Shown: positions 1-9,960 of the stretch, piece after piece
Position numbering within the stretch: the first letter of the stretch is position 1
Layout of the letters: every line of letters begins with the position of its first letter
DNA from: Jaltomata sinuosa
Lineage: Eukaryota > Streptophyta > Magnoliopsida > Solanales > Solanaceae
DNA: 64,000 bases
NCBI GenBank assembly: GCA_003996215.1
Contig: QJPP01001412.1
Span: 248,001-312,000, forward strand
Reading direction: 5' to 3'
Notes under the pieces: model-generated
The model's input: only the letters and a program-made list of their open reading frames with translations
Told to the model about the DNA's origin: nothing
The model's database searches: none
Position numbers and translations under genes: made by a program

Positions 1-1176
1 ATATTTGAATAATGAGATTTCCAGTGGAAGTTATCTTAATAAATAAGGTAGTATCAATTTTTTCTCTAGTAAAATTATGATCAATTAAAAAACTGCTCAA
101 TCAATTATACCAAGCACGAGGGGCTTGCTTGAGTCCATATAGAGCTTTTGATAATTTAAACACATAATAAGGAAAATTGAAAATTTTAAATCATGGGGTT
201 GTTTGACAAAAATATTTTGGGGGTTGTTTGACAAAAATATTCTGGGGGTTGTTTGACAAAAACATTTTCTTCAATAAAACTATTTAAAAGAGGCGCTTTT
301 TACATCCATTTGAAGTTGTTTGAAACCTTTAAATGAGTTATAGACAAGTAGGATACGATTAGATTCTAACCTTGCCACCAGAGTAAAAGTTTCATCAAAG
401 TCAACTCCTTCTTATTGAGAGTAACCTTGAGCGACTAATCGAGCTTTGTTGTGGATTACCTTTCCTTTTTCATTCATCTTCTTTCTAAATACCCACTTGG
501 TTCTAATGATTAAAGTCTTTTCAGGTTTAGGAACTAGTGTCCTGTCTTTATTTTTCTCAAACTGATCTAGTTCCTCTTGCATTACTTTTATCCAATGAAT
601 GTCTTTCAAGGATTCATCAATCTTATTTGGATCAAGATGTGATATGAGTGTTATGTTAGCACTTTTCTTGCTTGAGGTACGAGTTTTCATTCCATCTTTG
701 GGGTTTTCAATGATGAATTTGTTTGTATAATTATCCTCACTCCTTCATTCATTTGGAACAGTTTTAATAGGGAACTAATCATTTTGCCTGACAGTCGACT
801 CCCTTGGACAATCAACTTCCTTAGGAGCATTTTCTGATGAAGGGGAGACTTGATCTTCTTCATCATCTGTATTGCTAATTTTCTCAAAAATTCGATTAGT
901 GTCATAAAAAATAACATGAATAGATTCCTCTATGCTAGAAGTTCTTTTAATAAAAACTCTATAAGATCTACTAGAGTTGGAGTATCCAAGAGAAATACCT
1001 TCGTTACTTTAAGGATCAAACTTATCAATGTTGTCTTTACCATTGTTGTGAACGAAACATTTACTTCTAAAAGGATGAAAGTAACTGATATTAGGCCTCT
1101 TACTGTTCCATAGTTCATATGGGATTTTCTTCAATATTGGTCTGATGAGGCACCTAGTGAGAATGTGACACACAGT
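1..1176 (-). pseudogene. Ty1/copia pol fragment (integrase C-terminus to start of reverse transcriptase)
   Basis: Read on the minus strand, 1176 down to about 930 encodes the end of a copia integrase (a PILKKIPYELW-type motif, then a Y-F-H-P-F motif). 917-690 is the linker, and 690-412 is the start of the copia reverse transcriptase (TKWVFRKK and NKARLVAQGYSQ motifs). Similarity continues leftwards in other frames to the window edge (a QMDVKSAF-like stretch near 330-260). The frame is broken several times, so this is a decayed copy. It is cut at 1176 by the LTR of the Athila-like element; the upstream half of integrase is not on the far side of that element. The family call rests on recognised motifs. 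The lineage within copia was not assigned. Confidence 0.85.
195..269. repeat. 25-bp triplication inside copia RT
   Basis: Three near-identical 25-bp units (core GGTTGTTTGACAAAAA) start near 195, 220 and 245. They fall in the RT region where copia proteins have a V-K-Q-P-P motif, so that motif is tripled and the frame altered. It arose after, or during, decay of the element. Confidence 0.85.
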
Positions 1177-2490
1177 TGATAACGCCCAAACTACACCTCG
1201 AATTAACGAAGCGTAAGCGGTCGTAGTCAAATATAGAACCCAACAAAGGTTGGGGTCGAATCCCACAGAGAATATGGTGAGAATTAAGTCTTTAGTGAAG
1301 TATGTGACTAATGGTCAATAGTTTCCGGTAAATAGGGGGGGTTTTGTGATGAATATTTTGTAAACAAAACAAACACTTAACGTATGAATGATAATCAATA
1401 GGAGAGAGAGAACTAGGGAAGTGTTTACCATGGCGTTAGTAACAAAGTCGATTCTAGGCTTAACGGGTTTCTTTCTATATGCGTGTCACGATGTGATTGA
1501 ATTAATTGTATCGTCTAAACGTTTCTCAACCAAATAGACAAATTTACTTTTCAATTCTCTCAAACTTGAAAAGGTGTTCTTTTAGATTTCAATCCTAAAC
1601 ATCAAGTAGATTAATCTAGTTACAACATTAATCATAAGACGAGAGTTGGTAGTCTCGAATCCTCGTCGTTAATCAAGTTTCCCGGTTTTAATCTCTTTAC
1701 TCAAGCAAATTAAACCTAGGCAAGTTCTAATGTTTGCAACCACTAGAAAATGTTACATAATGAATGATTAACAACGTGACAACATACATATTTAACCCGT
1801 CGCTACCCGGAATCTATATCGCTACTTTAGCCATGGCTCCCACAACCCTAGTTATGGGAGGTTTAGTTAATCATGCTATAAAGAAAAGAGAAGAGAATTG
1901 TATTCATAATAAAGAGAAGGGATTCTTACAATATAATGAAAACCAATCTTCAATTATTCCAAGAACAAGAAAAACCAAGATCCCAAGAACAAATCAAGAA
2001 CACGAATTCAAGACGTGTAAAACGTGTTTCTTGATCTCCAAGTCTCTCCTAAGACTATTGGGAGAACTATATTAAAAAGCTTAACTAATGCATAAATAAA
2101 ATAAACCTAACATAGGGTATTTATAGGAGTCTAGGAAACAAATCCCAAAAACGTCAGGATTCCGCGTAGCGGACTGCCCAGGTGTGACGGCCAGGCTGAC
2201 GGACCGTCACTGGCTTGACGGACCGTCGCCTGGACCGTCACCCTTAGGAAGTGGTGCTGCCTTGGTGTGACGGTTTGAGTGACGGACCGTCACACCCTTG
2301 ACGGACCGTCACCTGAACCGTCACTCTTATCCAGAATGCTCTTTTTCTCGTATTTCCTTCCGTTTCCATGTTTGTCTCCATTTCCTGAAAATACAACATA
2401 AAAACATCAAAAACGACAACGGTTGCTTGAAAACGTACGATTGTTCTTAGTTTAAAGGAGTCAAAAGTGCCGTAAATTGGTGGCACATCA
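1177..2490 (-). repeat. LTR (3' LTR relative to the minus-strand element)
   Basis: A 1314-bp repeat bounded by TG and CA that matches 6807-8206 over its whole length, with many substitutions and indels. It is about 86 bp shorter than its partner, largely through fewer copies of a GACGG/CCGTC palindrome unit. The open frame at 2486-2244 has no recognisable product and is taken as LTR sequence open by chance. Confidence 0.9.
2185..2332. repeat. Palindrome cluster TGACGGACCGTCA in left LTR
   Basis: Four copies of a palindrome with core GACGGACCGTC plus half-sites lie within ~150 bp. Each copy presents TGACG on both strands. The same cluster, longer and more divergent, is in the other LTR at about 7815-8045. 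Confidence 0.8.
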
Positions 2491-4090
2491 ACACCCTCAA
2501 CTTAAAACGTTCGCTTGTCCTCAAGCAACATGACACAAAACAATAATACGACGACTCAACTAAGCAAACAAACTCGTGTCTTTAGCAACTCACGGTCATT
2601 CATTAGTTCATTAAATCAAGATCCCTCGTAGCACACAATGTATGAAACACTAACTTGCAAGGATCCAAACATGTCATTCCGATATGATAGAATCTTATGC
2701 ATACACACGCGCAGCTATCCTAACAATCAATAGACAATACAGAAATCTTGGTGCCCTCACCACAAAGAAATCCCACACACAAGATTTGGGACTAGGTAAG
2801 CGCTCACACTCACAAACGATTTCAAACAATGCACATGCTATACCATAGGCTTGCCCTTACTATTCTATTTCGGTTCTTCAGAAAGCCGCTCAGGATCACT
2901 ACAGGACTTGTTTAGGCTTGTAATGAGGTTTCAGGTGCAGGTAGGATACATTTAGGGGTTAGTGACTAAGCCCTCCTTGGAACCACCGACGTCTTATTAC
3001 CGCATAACTTTTTGTCCATCCTTATTCACCTTTTTATTTCCTTCTCTCTAGATACAGGTGCGACCTCTTTATTTTGACCATTCTTTTTATTACTTTTTTC
3101 GATCTTTTTCATCTCTTTTTATTTTTCTTTTCTTTTCTTAGGCACACACCCGAATTTTCATTCTATTCCCAACCAATCTTCTTCATCCTCTTTTTCTTAT
3201 CATTCACCTCTATAGTAGCCACCCTCAACTTGGGCTGATTGCCTGCGTTGAGGTGCACAATGTCCATGGAAGGACCAGGGCCAAAACAGGGTTTACCTCT
3301 ATAGTAGCCACCCTCAACTTAGGCTGATTGCCTGAGTTGAGGTGTACGATGTCCAAGGAAGGACCAGGGCCAAAATAGGGATTCAAAGTTAAACAGGACT
3401 GGTGACGGGTTATTGAAAGAACAAGGTTAATTATGGCTCAAACAGGGATCAAAAAGGGATTATTTATATTTGGACGGTCTTTTAGGTTAAGTGGACTGCA
3501 CACAAAAAAGGGCCTGTGATCCTTTCCTAAGCAACCAAACTTCGAACTTAACAAAATAGACCGGGCAAGTTCTAGATGCATGCACAGAGTAAGAATTTAT
3601 AACAATAATCTCACACGCTCTTGGCACCAAGAAACTATATTGCTACCAACTATCAAACAACCGCTCGGCTTAAGCATACCCATTCTAATCATAATCACAC
3701 AATGACATTCGAGGATCCAGACAGTCAATCGTTTCAACATAAGTACAAAACCAGAAATTTTTTAAAAGGGGCCTTGTTTTTAAACCAAAAAAAAACTCCA
3801 TGCTTGCTAAACAACTAACAAAATTTTAAAATAACAACCTAAACATGCACAACCTAAACATGCCGGTTCTACTAGATAGCACACCGGAGGGAAAAGAACT
3901 CGGCAACAAAAACCCTCGGTGGTGACTCACAGGTTTCCCCACACCCTCAACTTAGACTCATGCATTGTCCCCAATGCATACATATGAAAACTAAAAATTG
4001 TGAGAATAAAGGAATACCTGTGAAGTCGATATGACTCAGATTCTGGAATGATGTTGGAGACCGCCAGGGTCTCCAAAACAGGAAAACTCG
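2491..4090 (-). other. Non-coding internal region between protease and 3' LTR
   Basis: About 1.6 kb without a supported gene, at the place where an autonomous Athila element would carry pol. The purine-rich string AAGTTGAGGGTG (minus strand) abuts the LTR at 2491 and recurs near 3225, 3315 and 3945. It resembles a polypurine tract that has been multiplied. A T-rich stretch occurs at 3000-3200. Pol appears to have been deleted so that protease now runs directly into post-pol sequence. Confidence 0.6.
3206..3380. repeat. Tandem duplication, 89-bp period
   Basis: Two ~88-bp units start at 3206 and 3295 (both begin ACCTCTATAGTAGCCACCCT) and differ at a few positions. Each carries one copy of the polypurine-like motif in minus orientation. 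Confidence 0.85.
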
Positions 4091-4284
4091 ATGGAGTGTG
4101 TGCACGCTACAACCTCACGTTGCGTTCCAGCTTTCTCTTTTATGGGCTCCACCGCTAGTCGCAAAAATTTCTTTGCTCTTTCTTTGCAGATTCTCTTGCG
4201 GTGTTTTCATTTTCTTGATTTATTTTCACCGCTTTCCTTCACCTGCTCGTCCTCTTGCAATCGCGACCTTACTCTCATAACAGA

Positions 4285-5069
4285 TCAGGTTTCAACACAA
4301 CCCTTCTCCTCAAGATACACATCCGCAGGGACTTCCTCAATAGCCTTGATGACCGCGACCACCCTCATGTCACTTGGTTGCTTCATCAATTTGGACACAT
4401 CGAACTTGACCACTTCATTGTTCAATCGAAAGGTCAGTTTGTTTCTCTCCATGTCGACTAGTGCTCTTGCTGTGGCTAACAATGGTCGTCCCAAGATTAT
4501 GGGAACTTCAAAATCTACTTCGCAATCCAAGATCACAAAGTCAGCCGGGAATATAAGCTTACCAATCTTGACCAGCACATCAGATAAGATTCCCACCGAT
4601 CGCTTTACCGAACGGTCAGCCATTATTACTCTCATGGATGTCGGTTTAGGAGCTCCCAAACCCAATTATTTGTAAACTGCTAGCGGTCAGCCATCATCAC
4701 TCTCATGGATGTCAGTTTAGGAGCTCCCAAACCCAATTGTTTGTAAACTGCTAGCGGCATCAAGTTGATACTAGCACCAAGATCACATAATGCTCTTCCG
4801 AAGTTGAGCTTCCCGATAGTACATGGAACAGTGAAAGCACCTGGATCTTCCTTCTTTTCGACTAACGACCTTGAAGAAATAGCGCTGCAGTGGTGGAGGT
4901 TGTCTTCCGGTTCAAAACTTACCGACCTCTTCTTTGTAATCAAGTCCTTCATGAACTTGGCATAACCGAGCATTTGTTCCAGCGCTTCCACCAATGGTAT
5001 GTTTATTGAAATCTGCTTCAGCATGGTCATGAAGTTCAGGAACTTACCATCGTCAGCTTTATTCTTCAA
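4285..5069 (-). pseudogene. Athila-type retroelement aspartic protease region (broken)
   Basis: On the minus strand the frame at 5069-4680 carries an ALCDLGASINLMP motif. This resembles the retroviral-type protease active site, but Leu stands where the site usually has D-(S/T)-G (DLGAS). The second part at 4665-4285 carries the I-I-L-G-R-P-L-L-A motif typical of the protease C-terminal half. The halves are thrown out of frame by a 71-bp tandem duplication (4613-4754). A TAG stop separates this frame from gag at 5070-5072, where related proteins read through with Gln. After 4285 the coding similarity ends. Confidence 0.75.
4613..4754. repeat. 71-bp tandem duplication in protease
   Basis: Units 4613-4683 and 4684-4754 are nearly identical (shared core AGGAGCTCCCAAACCCAATT). 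Because 71 is not a multiple of three, the second copy shifts the protease frame. It must postdate any function of this copy. Confidence 0.9.
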
Positions 5070-5072
5070 ACG

Positions 5073-6683
5073 CTATGGGAAAGGAGGTGGTGGCCGAGGC
5101 ATCATAGTTGAAAGCTTTTCCGCTTCCTTGCTTTTATCTGCGGGCTTTGGCGTTTCCTCCTCTACCGCCTCTTCATCATCCGCAACATCACCTTGAGTCT
5201 GAGTTACCGGATGTGATTCCGGTAACGTTCTACCGCTTCTAGTCGTGATCGCCATACAGCTCGTGTCATTCCTCGGGTGAATCATGTCACTCAGCAAGGT
5301 ACCTGTCCTCCTTTGGTTCAGAGATGCCGAGATTTGCCCCACTTGCTGCTCTAATTGCTTGATCGAGGTGGAATGTGAACCCACTAACTGACTCAATACT
5401 GATAATTCAGTCTTCATCTCCTTTACTCCAGAGTCAGTTGATTCCACCTTCAGCAGCATCTTCGCCATCATGTTCTCAAGTTTGGACGTCTCTGCCTCGT
5501 TGCCAGCTTTGTCCCGATTACCAGGTGGTATATACAACCCATCTCTATCGGTGCTGTTTCTCCAGTTTCCTTGGTCGCGATCTTTGTAGCCGCCTTTCTC
5601 ATAGTGGTTGTCTCTCTGATAGTTTCGACCTTGGTTTCCCTGGCCATTGGCCTGGAAACCCCCTAAATAGTTGGCCTCCTCATCAGATTCAACCCCTGCT
5701 GCTCTACCTTGCGAACCCACAGCTTTCACCTTCTCAATACTTCCTGACATCAAGTGCTTGGTCAAGAGGTCCATTTGCGTTTTTAGGTGGGCCATGTCTT
5801 GGTCCCGTTCTTCATCTCTTCTACGCTGTTCCGCTGACACACCAACTGCATAAGTACTAGCTGGTACTTCTGAATCACGTGTATGCCAGGCCCTGTTGGT
5901 TTTGGTGAGCCTGTCCAAAATAGTTGTGGCATCGGCAAAAGTGCGACCCATAAACGCTCCACCTGCTGCGTTGTCCAACGTTGGCTTGGTAGCCGAATTG
6001 AGTGCCCTGTAGAATGTCTGCATCAAAAACTCACCATTCAACTGATGGTTCGGGCATTGTGTTAGCTTTTTCTTGAATCGCAGCCAGGTCTCGTGCAATG
6101 CTTCGTGAGGTTGCTGCCTGAAATTGCTAATCTCGTCCCTCAACTGTATCATCCTAGAGGGAGGAAAGAACCTTTCTAGGAAAGCTCCTTTCAACTCTCC
6201 CCAAGTTGCGATAGAGTCGGGGGTCAGTTCTGTCAACCATAACGCTGCCTCATCAGACAGAGACAACGGAAATAACCTGAGCCTGATCGCTGTCTGACTC
6301 ATGCCCGGCAGTTCAAACGACTTGCAGATACCCACGAAGTTCATTAAGTGACGGTTTGGATCGTCACCAGATGCTCCACAGAATACTCCTCTCAAGTTCA
6401 ATAGCTGAATCATCGTGCTAGTGATGTTGAACTTGGCTCCGGGCGGTAGCGGTGGAACAACAATGGCGCCCGTAGCGCCAACTCCATCCAAATCGTTATC
6501 CTCATCATGCAACTCAAGATCATGCTGCAGACCTCCAGCATTCAAATTTTGTTGGGCCTGCAGTTCTGCAGCAATCCTTGCTGCCTCTTGTTGTGCGACC
6601 ATATTCCGCCTTAACGTTCTAGCAAGCTCGGGGTCGTAAGGTAATGTTGATTCACCCGAGCGCCGGGTACTTGGCATGCACAA
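5073..6683 (-). CDS. Athila-like retrotransposon Gag protein
   Basis: A 536-residue open frame. Its retrotrans_gag domain lies at about residues 85-260, with motifs AALWLTELTPDSIATW, FLERFFPPSRM, QLRDEISNFRQQP and ETWLRFKKKLTQCPNH, close to Athila-type Gag proteins. The N-terminal part is rich in Ala and Gln. The C-terminal part is Gly/Asn/Arg-rich (around 330-400), followed by a probable coiled-coil segment (SKLENMMAKML) and an acidic, proline-rich tail. Gag would form the virus-like particle that packages element RNA. The frame ends at a TAG just before the protease-coding stretch, probably a substitution, as related elements continue into protease. It is the only long intact frame of the element. 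Confidence 0.85.
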   Translation of the reverse strand: MCMPSTRRSGESTLPYDPELARTLRRNMVAQQEAARIAAELQAQQNLNAGGLQHDLELHDEDNDLDGVGATGAIVVPPLPPGAKFNITSTMIQLLNLRGVFCGASGDDPNRHLMNFVGICKSFELPGMSQTAIRLRLFPLSLSDEAALWLTELTPDSIATWGELKGAFLERFFPPSRMIQLRDEISNFRQQPHEALHETWLRFKKKLTQCPNHQLNGEFLMQTFYRALNSATKPTLDNAAGGAFMGRTFADATTILDRLTKTNRAWHTRDSEVPASTYAVGVSAEQRRRDEERDQDMAHLKTQMDLLTKHLMSGSIEKVKAVGSQGRAAGVESDEEANYLGGFQANGQGNQGRNYQRDNHYEKGGYKDRDQGNWRNSTDRDGLYIPPGNRDKAGNEAETSKLENMMAKMLLKVESTDSGVKEMKTELSVLSQLVGSHSTSIKQLEQQVGQISASLNQRRTGTLLSDMIHPRNDTSCMAITTRSGRTLPESHPVTQTQGDVADDEEAVEEETPKPADKSKEAEKLSTMMPRPPPPFP

Positions 6684-6783
6684 CTCTGTACCCTGTCAAA
6701 AATAAAAACAACAAATAAACGTAAAAGCGGGAAATTATGACTAAGAGTCAAATAAACACACCGGACTTAATAATCAACCGAAT

Positions 6784-6801
6784 TCCCCAGCAAAGGCGTC
6801 A
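6784..6801 (-). other. Primer-binding site (tRNA-Asp type, mutated)
   Basis: Directly inside the right LTR, the minus strand reads TGACGCCTTTGCTGGGGA. This matches, with three differences, the TGGCGCCGTTGCCGGGGA site complementary to the tRNA-Asp 3' end used by Athila/Tat elements. It fixes the minus orientation and makes 6807-8206 the 5' LTR. Confidence 0.7.
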
Positions 6802-6806
6802 CTTTT

Positions 6807-8206
6807 TGATAACGCCCAAACTACACCTCAAATTAACAAAGCGTAAGCGGTCGTAGTCAAATATAGAACCCAACAAAGGTTGGGGTCGAATCCCACAGAG
6901 AATATGGTGAAGATTAAGCCTTTAGTGAAGTATGTGACTAGTCGTCAATAGTTTCCGGTAAATAGGGGGTTTTGTGATCAATATTTGTAAACAAAACAAA
7001 CACTTAACGTATCAATGATAATCAATAGGAGAGAGAGAACTAGGGAAGTGTTAACCATGGCGTTAGTAACAAAGTCGATTCTAGGCTTAACGGGGTTCTT
7101 TCTATATGCGTGTCACGATGTGATTGAATTAATTGTATCGTCTAAACGTTTCTCAACCAAATAGACAAATTTACTTTTCAATTCTCTCGAACTTGAAAAA
7201 GTGTGCTTTTAGATTTCAATCCTAAACATCAAGTAGATTAATCTAGTTACAGCATTAATCATAAGACGAGAGTTAGTAGTCTCGAATCCTCGTCGTTAAT
7301 CAAATATCCCGGTTTTAATCTCTTTACTCAAGCAAATTAAACCTAGGCAAGTTCTAATGTTTGCAACCACTAGAAAATGTGACATAATGAATGATTAACA
7401 ACGTGACAACATATATATTGAACCCGACGCTACCCAGAATCTATCTTGCTACATTTGCCATGGCTCCCACAACCCTAGTTGTGAGAGTTTTAGTTAATCA
7501 TGCTTGAAGAAGAAGAGAAGAAAGTCATAATCATAATAAAGGGAAAAGATCCTTACAATATAATGAAAACAATCTTCAAGTATTCCAAGAACAAGAAACC
7601 AAGAACTCAAGAACAAATCAAGAATCAAGATTGAGGAGGAAGAAAACGTGTATTGCGTGTTTTCCTCTCTCAAATCTCGACTTTTAACTCCTAAAATTAT
7701 TGGGTAATGTATGTAAAAAGCTTCACATGTAAAATAAACCTAACATAGGGTATTTATAGAAGTCTAGGAAACAAATCCCAAAAACGCTCGGATTCCGCGT
7801 AACCGACTGCCTAAGTGTGACGGCTTGGGGTGACGGACCGTCACCACCTTGACGGACCGTCACGGTGGCCATCACCACTAGGCAGTGGTGCTGCCTCAGG
7901 GTGACGGTTTGGGTGACGGACCGTCACTAGCTTGACGGCCCATCACGGTGGCCGTCGCCACTAGGCAGTGTGTTGCCTTAAGTTGACGGCTGCCTTGACG
8001 GCTCGTCACTAGCTTGACGGTCCGTCACTCGGACCGTCACTCTTATCCAGAATGTCTTTTTGCTCGTATTTCCTTCCGTTTCCATGTTTGTCTCCCTTTT
8101 CTACAAATATAACATAAAACCATCAAAAACGACAACGGTTGCTTGAAAACGTACGATTGTTCTTAGTTAAAAGGAGTCGAAAGTGCCATAAATTGGCGGC
8201 ACATCA
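6807..8206 (-). repeat. LTR (5' LTR relative to the minus-strand element)
   Basis: A 1400-bp repeat starting TGATAACGCCC and ending GCACATCA, homologous to 1177-2490. It borders the primer-binding site on the left and EPRV1 on the right. Its palindrome-rich block is longer than in the other LTR. The sequence changes between the LTRs mean either an old insertion or that the two LTRs come from different insertions. Confidence 0.9.
7815..8045. repeat. Palindrome cluster (GACGGnCCGTC units) in right LTR
   Basis: About ten TGACGG or CCGTCA half-sites, several joined as palindromes, in three tandem-like blocks each containing a TGACGG...CCGTCAC pair and an AGGCAGTG spacer. It is the counterpart of the cluster at 2185-2332. 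Confidence 0.75.
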
Positions 8207-9084
8207 CTAAATAATTCAAGCTGTAATGAATCAACATGCTTTTGCTTCATGTCAATTAGAGCATTTATGTCTCTAGTTACAGGGTCAGTGATAAAAGTAT
8301 AACTTATGTTATCATCTTTGTAAGACGCTGAAAATCCTTTTGAATCAATATGAGTAAAAGGATATATCGCATTTATAAAAGGCGTTCCGAGTATAATCGG
8401 AGGATGTAATTGATTTTTTACCAGAAAGAAGAAGTGAGGAATGCAAACCTTATTCTGGCAGATTTTCGTATTAGAAAGTTTATACTTTATATCTAAAGCA
8501 TGACCTGATGCCGATTTGACCATATGTGTAGTTTTTTGAAAATATTTCGTGGGAACTAGGCCCTCTTGAATGTAGCTAACATCAGCTCCGCTATCAATCA
8601 TGGCGATGTTAGTAATAGAAAAACTATTATCAATTAAAATAGTACATTTAACATACCATTTGTGGGCCGTGACGATTTGCATCATTCCTAAAAACATATT
8701 ATTTTCTGGGTCAATGGCGATTGGTTCCTCATAAGCTATTTCTTTACCCTTTTGAACCGAGCTGGTATGAACAGAATTATTTTCCTCAATTTGAGTAATC
8801 TTGTGATCGCAAATCAACTACTTTTGTTTGAGAGCTTTGATCTCTCTTTTGAGATTTTCAACCTCTTCTTTTAGATCATCAAAAGACGCATTTGTCTCAG
8901 GATGCAAAGAATTTTTTACCATTAAACGGCTATCAACCTCTTTTAAAGAATAAGGAGCACAATAATCAAAATCATTATCTTTGTTACTAACCAGAGGTTT
9001 TGAAGAACTAGATTTATCCTTATTAAGGATGGAACGTGCAAAGTAGATCGTGCACCTGTCGTGTGACCCGTTGGTCCTAAGCAA
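8207..9084 (-). pseudogene. EPRV1 protease region with upstream coiled coil
   Basis: The frame from 9084 begins with a Lys/Glu-rich predicted coiled coil (DLKEEVENLKREIKALKQK). One TAG stop at 8818-8820 interrupts it; EPRV2 has Gln there. It then continues into a pepsin-like viral protease with an intact DSGAD active-site motif and an IILGTPF motif. The last codons before the LTR are viral; the terminal residues of the open frame are LTR sequence read through. In the virus this enzyme would cleave the polyprotein. The copy lacks everything downstream. Confidence 0.8.
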
Positions 9085-9169
9085 TGTCTTGATTAAGACT
9101 GAACCAAGAACATCACTGGTTCAACTAAATACCGGCTCGATACGCTTTCTTCATCTCCCTCCTCTTCAT

Positions 9170-9844
9170 TTAGCATACGGGCTTTCTACTAAAGAAAGGA
9201 AGCCATAGAGTAGTGGCAAGATTAATAATCTTTTCACGGAGTCTGTCATCAGTGACTTCTTTTAATAATTCAATAATATTGTCAGAAGTGAAAGTTTTAA
9301 GATTGAAATCCTGAAATTGTGATTGTAATTTATAGATTTCATCTCCTTCACAATTGCATGTATTATCTTTGCAATTGGTACATGGGCTATTAGCCTGCTC
9401 GTTATCAGATAAATCAACAAGATCAATATCTGAACCTATTTCTGAATATGATTCATAATCATCATCGGAACAAGAGGTGTATAGAAGACTATAAACCTTA
9501 TCATGCAGTTCCGCACCGAGTTCCAAGGTTTTAAGATTATTCAGCCTACAATTTGGAGCAATATGACCTCGCTTCCCACACTTGTAACATTTAATTTTTG
9601 AAAGGTCTCTTCCTGACCTATCTTTGGTAAATCTATTAGACTTACGAAAGCTTTTTCTAGCTTCTCTTTCTTCCTTAGATCTTCTTCTGGATCTCCGTCT
9701 CCTATTAGGACCTTCAGTTCTAGGGGACCGATAATACTCCTTTTTGCTGCCATAGGCTGCTGGTTCAGGTAGACTGAACTGTGTGCAAAAGTCTTCAAGT
9801 TGAGATCTTTCTTTGTGCTTATTTATCTTAAGCTGTCTAGACAT
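9170..9844 (-). pseudogene. EPRV1 capsid C-terminal part with zinc knuckle
   Basis: The frame contains a basic Arg/Ser-rich stretch (RRRRSRRRSKEEREARKS) and then a CCHC zinc knuckle of C-x2-C-x4-H-x4-C form, as in capsid proteins of Caulimoviridae. An acidic Asp/Glu/Ser region follows. It aligns along its length with 19624-20250 of EPRV2. The frame ends in about 15 residues unrelated to EPRV2, then a stop, marking an insertion here or a deletion in EPRV2. Confidence 0.8.
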
Positions 9845-9960
9845 GAGAAGTTCGCTGCATAAGTTTAATCCTTCTTGAGTGCAAACTCCTATTAGTTTCC
9901 CATAAGTGTATTCCTTATAGGTGATCTCAAGGTGATTTCCTCTTAGGGTTTCCTAACCCT

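Larger units (their letters stand above)
1177..8206 (-). mobile_element. Athila-like Ty3/gypsy LTR retrotransposon, non-autonomous
   Basis: Two related long repeats bracket 4.3 kb of internal DNA. Each begins TGATAACGCCC and ends GCACATCA on the plus strand. The primer-binding site next to the right repeat and the gag frame show that transcription ran on the minus strand. Internal order is PBS, gag, protease, then non-coding DNA up to the left LTR. Reverse transcriptase, RNase H and integrase are absent, so the element would have needed a partner. Gag resembles the Athila lineage. The flanks differ (copia on the left, pararetrovirus on the right) and the adjacent 5-mers (ACAGT and CTAAA) do not match, so this is probably not a simple insertion. 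Confidence 0.85.

Noticed and set aside
2185..2332. CRISPR-like look of the palindrome clusters (also at 7815-8045 and 62360-62620)
   Set aside because: Units are variable, spacing is irregular and the host is a plant; they are inside LTRs.
4091..4675. 194-codon open frame on the plus strand
   Set aside because: It is the antisense of the retroelement protease region; Ser/Thr/Leu-rich composition and no domain.
5375..5860. 161-codon open frame on the plus strand
   Set aside because: Antisense of the Athila-like gag gene, with no recognisable motif.
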